From: Acidobacteriaceae bacterium
GTDB taxonomy: Bacteria; Acidobacteriota; Terriglobia; Terriglobales; Acidobacteriaceae
Length of the DNA: 7,932 nucleotides
Assembly: GCA_003166055.1 (NCBI GenBank)
Contig: PMWR01000401.1
Span: 1 to 7,932 of the forward strand
Reading direction: 5' to 3'
Within the stretch, counting starts at the first letter, position 1, and each line of letters opens with the position of its first letter. The translations under genes and the position numbers were made by a program. The notes below the pieces were generated by a model. The model saw nothing but the letters and a program-made list of their open reading frames with translations. It did no database searches and had not been told where the DNA came from. This document shows positions 5,233 to 7,932 of the stretch, in pieces.

Positions 5233-6381
5233 ATGTCTGACTACAAATACTCGACTCTTGCGGTGCATGCCGGCCAATATCCCGACCCTTTGACGGGTGC
5301 GGTGAATGTTCCGGTTTACCTTTCATCGACCTTCGAACTGACCGGCATCGGCACCGACCGCGGATGGGACTACTCCCGCGCCGGCAATCCGACCCGCGAC
5401 CGCCTCGAAGAAGCGCTGGCAGCCCTCGAAGGCGGATTTTCCGGTCATGCCTTCTCCAGCGGCATGGCCGCGATTTATGCGCTGGTGGCCACGCTCCGGG
5501 CGGGCGATCATCTGATCTGTTCGCATAACGTGTACGGCGGCACGCAACGCCTCTTCAACCTGATCATTCAGCACTACGGCATCGAGATCCAGTACGTGGA
5601 CACCGGCAATCTGGCGGCCGTGGCCGCTGCCATCAAGCCCAACACGAAACTCATCCACGTCGAAACGCCCACCAATCCCCTGATGCAGTTGAGCGACATT
5701 GCCGCGGTAAGCGAAATTGCGCATGCAAAGGGCGTCGAAGTCAGCGTGGACAACACGTTCATGTCGCCCTATTTGCAGAGCCCGCTCGCGCTGGACGCGG
5801 ATATCGTGATGCATTCGACGACCAAGTTCCTAAACGGTCACTCGGATGGACTGGGGGGGGCCCTGATCGGGTCGAAGCCCGAGCACAAGGAGCGCTTTCT
5901 GCTGGTGCAGAAGGCAGCCGGCGGCATCATGTCGCCGTTTGAGTGTTTCCTGGTGCTGCGCGGCATCAAGACGCTGCCGCTGCGCATGAAGCAGCACGAA
6001 GAGAATGGCCGCGCGGTAGCGGAGTTCCTGTCGACGCAGTCGAAGCTCACGCGCCTGGCCTATCCCGGATTAAAATCCCATCCGCAGCATGAGTTGGCCG
6101 TCAAGCAGCAACGGGGATTCGGCTCGATGCTGAGCTTCGATCTGGGCACGCGCGAAAAGGCGGGAAGGTTCCTCGGAGCAATCAAGCTGTTCCTGAGCGC
6201 GGAGTCGCTGGGCGGCGTTGAGTCGCTGGCCTCGCACTCGGCCACCACAACGCACGCCGCCTTGAGCGAAGACGACCGCGAGCGCCTGGGAATTACACAG
6301 GGCCTGGTGCGCCTGTCAGTGGGGATCGAAGACAAGGAAGACCTGATTGCGGATCTGGAGCAGGCGTTAGCGGCGGTTTAG
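5233..6381 (+). CDS. Cystathionine gamma-synthase/gamma-lyase family PLP enzyme
   Basis: 382-residue fold-type I PLP enzyme of the Cys/Met metabolism family, full length. Visible parts: YSRAGNPT (47-54), whose Tyr and Arg hold the cofactor phosphate of the partner subunit; SSGMAA (75-80); NVYGGT with Tyr101 stacking on PLP (99-104); VETPTNP (143-149); VDNTF with Asp173; the Schiff-base lysine K198 in HSTTKFLNGHSD; ESLGGVESL (324-332); and LVRLSVGIE with the carboxylate-binding Arg360. Glu330 in LGGVE is typical of cystathionine gamma-synthases and gamma-lyases and argues against a MetC-type beta-lyase or a methionine gamma-lyase. Synthase (metB) and lyase (mccB) cannot be told apart by eye. 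The CBS-like gene upstream favours the lyase in reverse transsulfuration. The start is at the family's usual N-terminus (MSDYKYSTLAVHAGQ); the likely Shine-Dalgarno is inside a heptamer repeat. The two sulfur genes may once have been closer, before the element at 4533-5152 arrived. Confidence 0.94.
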   Translation: MSDYKYSTLAVHAGQYPDPLTGAVNVPVYLSSTFELTGIGTDRGWDYSRAGNPTRDRLEEALAALEGGFSGHAFSSGMAAIYALVATLRAGDHLICSHNVYGGTQRLFNLIIQHYGIEIQYVDTGNLAAVAAAIKPNTKLIHVETPTNPLMQLSDIAAVSEIAHAKGVEVSVDNTFMSPYLQSPLALDADIVMHSTTKFLNGHSDGLGGALIGSKPEHKERFLLVQKAAGGIMSPFECFLVLRGIKTLPLRMKQHEENGRAVAEFLSTQSKLTRLAYPGLKSHPQHELAVKQQRGFGSMLSFDLGTREKAGRFLGAIKLFLSAESLGGVESLASHSATTTHAALSEDDRERLGITQGLVRLSVGIEDKEDLIADLEQALAAV

Positions 6382-6408
6382 TGAGAAGCAGTCCAGCCGA
6401 TTTTGGAG

Positions 6409-6414
6409 TATTCT
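6409..6414 (+). promoter_or_regulatory. Possible -10 element (TATTCT) of the DUF4160/DUF2442 pair
   Basis: TATTCT ends 6 nt before the GTG at 6421, which would place the transcript start at or beside the start codon. No good -35 is visible. A GGAG at 6405-6408 could instead act as a ribosome binding site with a 12-nt spacer; both readings cannot apply to one transcript. Confidence 0.3.
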
Positions 6415-6420
6415 CTCTGC

Positions 6421-6681
6421 GTGGGCTCCCTTCGGTTCGATGGTGTTCGTTTTGTCGCCTATCCACAAGACCATGAACCTCGACATGTGCATGGATTCTA
6501 TGCCGAGACGGAAGTGATCGTGGAACTTCGCGAGGGGCCCGGTAGAGAGGTTGCTTTGGCGGCCAGAAACGATGCGATCCGACCCGGTAATGCCCGTCGC
6601 AGGGATGTGAAACATATCTTGCAGGTGGCGGCTGAACATTTTGACGAACTCGTCGAGCTATGGAGAGAAGCACATGCCTAA
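6421..6681 (+). CDS. DUF4160-like protein, first gene of a two-gene cassette
   Basis: 86 residues from the GTG at 6421. The hallmark is a front segment with an aspartate and paired histidines, FVAYPQDHEPRHVHGF (11-26), followed by a strand with acidic residues (ETEVIVEL, 29-36) and a C-terminal helix ending FDELVELWREAHA (74-86). This pattern fits DUF4160 (small, usually under 100 residues), often found directly beside a DUF2442 gene in what look like toxin-antitoxin-type or regulatory pairs. The biochemical role is not established. A TTG at 6403 would add six residues (MEYSLC). I prefer the GTG because the family normally begins a few residues before the strand FDGVRFV. The stop overlaps the next gene by 8 nt, which suggests coupled translation. 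Codons such as TAT, GAT and GTT are used more freely than in neighbours, consistent with an acquired cassette. Confidence 0.75.
   Translation: MGSLRFDGVRFVAYPQDHEPRHVHGFYAETEVIVELREGPGREVALAARNDAIRPGNARRRDVKHILQVAAEHFDELVELWREAHA
6662..6667 (+). promoter_or_regulatory. Shine-Dalgarno GGAGAG fixing the start at 6674
   Basis: GGAG begins 12 nt before the ATG at 6674 (8-nt spacer) and lies within the end of the preceding gene. It supports 6674 over the upstream in-frame start at 6641. Confidence 0.7.
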
Positions 6682-7042
6682 GTTAGCGAGAGTAGTGACG
6701 ACGGATGCTGAAATCGATGCCGCGATTCGGCGGGCGCGCACATTCTCGCGGTACGATCATCGAGTTGCTCGAGCGACCTACTCTGTCCGCACTGACTGCA
6801 TCCAGTTGCGCATGAGAAACGGCGTTACTCATCGCATTCCGCGCAAACTACTTCAGGGACTCTCAGAGGCGGAGCCAAGCACTCTGAACAAGATAGAGCT
6901 ACTTGGAAATGGAACCGGGTTGTATTGGCCTGTACTGGATGTAGCGCATTCGGTGTCCGGTTTGGTGGCTGGAATATACGGGTCAGCAAAATGGATGAAA
7001 CAATTGAATCTTGAGGAAGAAGAAACTCAGATCTCCGCCTGA
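6674..7042 (+). CDS. DUF2442-like protein, second gene of the cassette
   Basis: 122 residues. The middle part YSVRTDCIQLRMRNGVTHRIPRKLLQGL (36-63) is the strand-strand-helix seen in DUF2442, in which a sequence-reading strand is followed by a 'G-x-x-x-x-I-P-x-x-L' type turn. The second block GNGTGLYWPVLDVAHSVSGLVAGIYGSAKWM (78-108) carries the diagnostic G-x-W-P-x-L-D and S-V-x-G-L-x-x-G signature. The N-terminal 35 residues are an extra basic helix (DAEIDAAIRRARTFSRYDHR) also seen in longer members. The C-terminus is acidic (EEEET). DUF2442 partners of DUF4160 are thought to be DNA-binding or antitoxin-like, but that is inference. The start at 6674 has a good Shine-Dalgarno (6662-6667), and the ATG lies 8 nt inside the preceding gene. 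Confidence 0.8.
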   Translation: MPKLARVVTTDAEIDAAIRRARTFSRYDHRVARATYSVRTDCIQLRMRNGVTHRIPRKLLQGLSEAEPSTLNKIELLGNGTGLYWPVLDVAHSVSGLVAGIYGSAKWMKQLNLEEEETQISA

Positions 7043-7107
7043 TATATGCTCATCGGCGCCGGCTGGTCGTGCGCCAGCATCAGCGTGGGAAGTAATCGCC
7101 AATCTCC
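7043..7107. terminator. Short gap between converging genes with a weak stem-loop
   Basis: This 65-nt gap separates the DUF2442-like gene (+) from the transporter (-). GCTGG (7062-7066) pairs with CCAGC (7074-7078) around a 7-nt loop, with no T-run on either side. CATCGGCGCCGGC occurs at 7051-7063 and again at 7117-7129, inside the end of the transporter gene. The converging layout calls for a terminator here, but the structure is weak. Confidence 0.2.
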
Positions 7108-7932
7108 TCAATGCGCCATCGGCGCCGGCCCGGCCTTCTTAGGCTTGTTCATCAGGAACGGAATCGGAATCAGCATCGCCGTTAGCACCACCATGATCCA
7201 GATGACATCGACATAGGAGAGCAGCCGCGCTTGAATTTGCGCCATGCCGTAGATTTGCGCGTGGGCGTGTTGCATGGCGTCCGGCCGTGCAATCCCGTTG
7301 CGCATCCATGCACTCGTAAGGCCGTTGCGCATGGCGTCAAACGGACCGTTGCCGGCGACCGTATGCGCGCCAATCATGTTCAGATGAATCTGCGTGAAAC
7401 GCGCCAGCAGCGTGGTGACAAAGCTGATGCCGACGCTGCCGCCCAGGTTGCGCATCAGCGCCGTAAGTCCGCTGACCTCGTTGTATTTCTCCTGCGGTAT
7501 CCCCGAATAGCAAAGCGTGTTGATCGGGATAAACAGGAAGGGCAACCCCAGCGCGATGAAAACGCGCCAACTGACAGCCATGCCAAAGCTGACATCGAGA
7601 TTGATGTTGGTCATGCGGAAGAGGCCGAAGGTGGTAATGGTGAAGCCGAAGGCGACCAGCATGCGCGGGTCGAATTTGGGCGCGAGAGCCCCGGCCACGG
7701 GAAAAAGAAACATCAGCGCGATGCCGCCGGATGAAACAGCCATCCCGGCCTGGCGCGCGGAGTAGCCCATGATCTCCTGCAAAAATTGCGGAATTAAAAC
7801 GGTTGAAGAGTAAAGCGACATGCCCACCACGAACATGACAAACTGCGTCATGCCGACATTGCGCTGCGCAAACAAGCGCAGGTCGAGAATCGGGTGTTCG
7901 ACAGTAAGCTGGCGATAGATGAAGATGGCCAG
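7108..7932 (-). CDS. DHA2/EmrB-type MFS drug transporter, C-terminal part (5' end outside window)
   Basis: The frame runs without a stop from the TGA at 7108-7110 to the right edge, giving 274 residues of a larger protein. It does not begin at the TTG at 7873-7875: the 19 codons beyond it read like the family (LTVEHPILDLRLF, in the segment before the transmembrane helices of the second half). At least six membrane spans are visible at partial-protein positions of about 28-48, 63-84, 90-107, 121-141, 164-178 and 239-258. Family marks include YNEVSGLTALMRNLGGSVGIS (150-170) and a periplasmic loop starting RFTQIHLN. These identify the 14-span drug:H+ antiporter family (EmrB/QacA/LfrA group), which exports hydrophobic compounds across the inner membrane, usually with an EmrA-type periplasmic adaptor. 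That partner gene, if present, lies outside the window. The C-terminus (KKAGPAPMAH) is short and cytoplasmic. Substrate unknown. Confidence 0.92.
   Translation of the reverse strand: MAIFIYRQLTVEHPILDLRLFAQRNVGMTQFVMFVVGMSLYSSTVLIPQFLQEIMGYSARQAGMAVSSGGIALMFLFPVAGALAPKFDPRMLVAFGFTITTFGLFRMTNINLDVSFGMAVSWRVFIALGLPFLFIPINTLCYSGIPQEKYNEVSGLTALMRNLGGSVGISFVTTLLARFTQIHLNMIGAHTVAGNGPFDAMRNGLTSAWMRNGIARPDAMQHAHAQIYGMAQIQARLLSYVDVIWIMVVLTAMLIPIPFLMNKPKKAGPAPMAH

Noticed and set aside
6403..6420. TTG start for the DUF4160-like gene
   Set aside because: It adds only six non-conserved residues, and the -10-like TATTCT would lie within the coding frame. The GTG at 6421 fits the family start better, though the choice is not certain.
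7231..7734. 167-codon + strand frame opposite the transporter
   Set aside because: It is a shadow of the membrane protein frame. The translation is His/Arg/Ala-rich with no domain, and the - strand frame has clear family motifs.

Overview
The window looks like a chromosomal stretch of a GC-rich soil bacterium, most likely an acidobacterium of the Terriglobia/Acidobacteriaceae type. This rests on C-rich codon use, on dispersed hairpin repeats of a kind I remember from those genomes (3341-3433 and the family at 4533-5152), and on the overall style of the proteins. No rRNA, tRNA or marker gene confirms it.

Layout. Positions 1-353 carry no convincing gene. Then come two exported proteins on the + strand: a small secreted protein of unknown role, possibly a distant Skp/OmpH relative (354-848), and a 744-residue exported TPR protein (1070-3304). 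A gap with two hairpins (3341-3433) follows. Next are two PLP enzymes of sulfur amino acid metabolism: a cysteine synthase/cystathionine beta-synthase-like protein (3513-4466) and a cystathionine gamma-synthase/gamma-lyase (5233-6381). Together they would make a transsulfuration route linking homocysteine, cystathionine and cysteine.

Between these two enzymes lies the most interesting part, an apparent element of about 620 bp (4533-5152). It has long terminal inverted repeats, a tandem array of the same repeat on the left side (two good copies and one decayed copy), and one gene, a single-domain GIY-YIG nuclease-like protein (4772-5134) that reads into the right repeat and takes its last 12 codons and its stop from it. 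The layout recalls REP/RAYT systems but has a GIY-YIG protein in place of a Y1 transposase. The nuclease appears to have lost the first motif tyrosine, so this copy may be decaying or catalytically altered. A 7-bp tandem repeat (5197-5231) sits directly before the downstream enzyme and contains its likely ribosome binding site.

After the sulfur genes comes a two-gene cassette with overlapping reading frames, DUF4160-like (6421-6681) and DUF2442-like (6674-7042), of the toxin-antitoxin-like type and with less GC-biased codons than its neighbours. The window closes with the C-terminal half of a 14-TM drug:H+ antiporter (DHA2/EmrB type) on the - strand, cut by the right edge (7108-7932).
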